A stretch of DNA of 6,749 nucleotides from Candidatus Krumholzibacteriia bacterium (GTDB lineage Bacteria; Krumholzibacteriota; Krumholzibacteriia; LZORAL124-64-63): NCBI GenBank assembly GCA_030632925.1, contig DAOVTU010000159.1, forward strand, positions 1 to 6,749, in the 5' to 3' direction. Every line of letters starts with the position of its first letter. Position 1 is the first letter of the stretch. Shown piece by piece: positions 6,544 through 6,749 of this stretch. Made by a program: the position numbers and the translations under genes. The notes under the pieces are model-generated. The model did not search any database. It was not told the origin of the DNA and saw nothing but the letters and a program-made list of their open reading frames with translations.

Positions 6544-6749
6544 GTGCTGCCCGGAGGCCGGGCGAAATGCACGGAATTGATAAAGTTCTCTTCAGTTTTG
6601 CCGAACCCAAACAGACGCCGGGAATCGCTCCAAATTCCCGCTACCTGTGCCTCACCCGAGCCTTTGAGGATATTGTGGCCCGTATGCCATCCATCAGACG
6701 GAACTCCAGGCCGCCGCGCGATACGCGCCGCAGCCTGCGCTTGTCCCTG
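6544..6749. other. Downstream region without a supported gene
   Basis: A perfect hairpin GCCCGG-AGG-CCGGGC (6549-6563) follows the terminator, with no T-tract after it. A plus-strand frame starting with ATG at 6567 stays open to the window end (61 codons), and a GGAGG lies 9 bases before it. However, that GGAGG lies in the hairpin, its last bases forming the loop. At least one other plus frame and one minus frame are also open across most of the same bases, and the C-terminal third of the frame is unusually arginine-rich. I therefore do not call it a gene. It could be the start of a gene that continues past the window. Confidence 0.3.

Noticed and set aside
4677..6572. A 631-codon open frame on the minus strand, antisense to the sigma-54 regulator
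   Set aside because: The plus-strand frame carries every AAA+ motif. The antisense frame is rich in Gln, His and Arg with no domain, and it crosses the strong terminator, so it is a shadow.
6567..6749. A 61-codon plus-strand open frame running off the end of the window
   Set aside because: Other frames are also open here, the possible Shine-Dalgarno lies in a hairpin, and the sequence is arginine-rich without recognisable similarity. It cannot be told from chance without the sequence beyond the window.

Overview
The window is GC-rich bacterial DNA. It carries a lipoprotein signal (lipobox) and a sigma-54-dependent activator, which suggests a Gram-negative-type organism that uses sigma-54. 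I cannot place it further. A TPR-sensor sigma-54 activator beside a small exported protein would fit a myxobacterial/deltaproteobacterial or FCB-related lineage, but this is only an impression.

Layout: two transcription units diverge from an intergenic region at about 3321-3571. To the left, on the minus strand, an aldo/keto reductase (342 aa, start at 3320) is followed after 2 bases by a Dcp-type M3 metallopeptidase lipoprotein (706 aa). This unit ends at a clear intrinsic terminator at about 105-134. To the right, on the plus strand, a small exported protein of unknown function (122 aa, start at 3572) overlaps by 11 bases an 843-aa regulator. That regulator has a TPR-like N-terminal half, an AAA+ sigma-54-interaction domain and a Fis-type helix-turn-helix. 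The unit ends at a strong intrinsic terminator at 6505-6543.

How the genes may work together: the reductase and peptidase look like ordinary housekeeping functions, made from one message with the peptidase Shine-Dalgarno lying inside the last reductase codons. The right-hand pair is the most interesting part. A secreted acidic small protein is translationally coupled to a one-component sigma-54 activator whose only apparent sensor is a helical repeat array. This could be a signal/receptor or partner-protein pair, but that is inference. I see no convincing -24/-12 sigma-54 promoter in the divergent intergenic region, so the regulator's targets probably lie elsewhere.

The two ends of the window (1-104 and 6544-6749) hold no gene that I can support. 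I found no tRNA, rRNA, CRISPR array, insertion sequence or attachment site.
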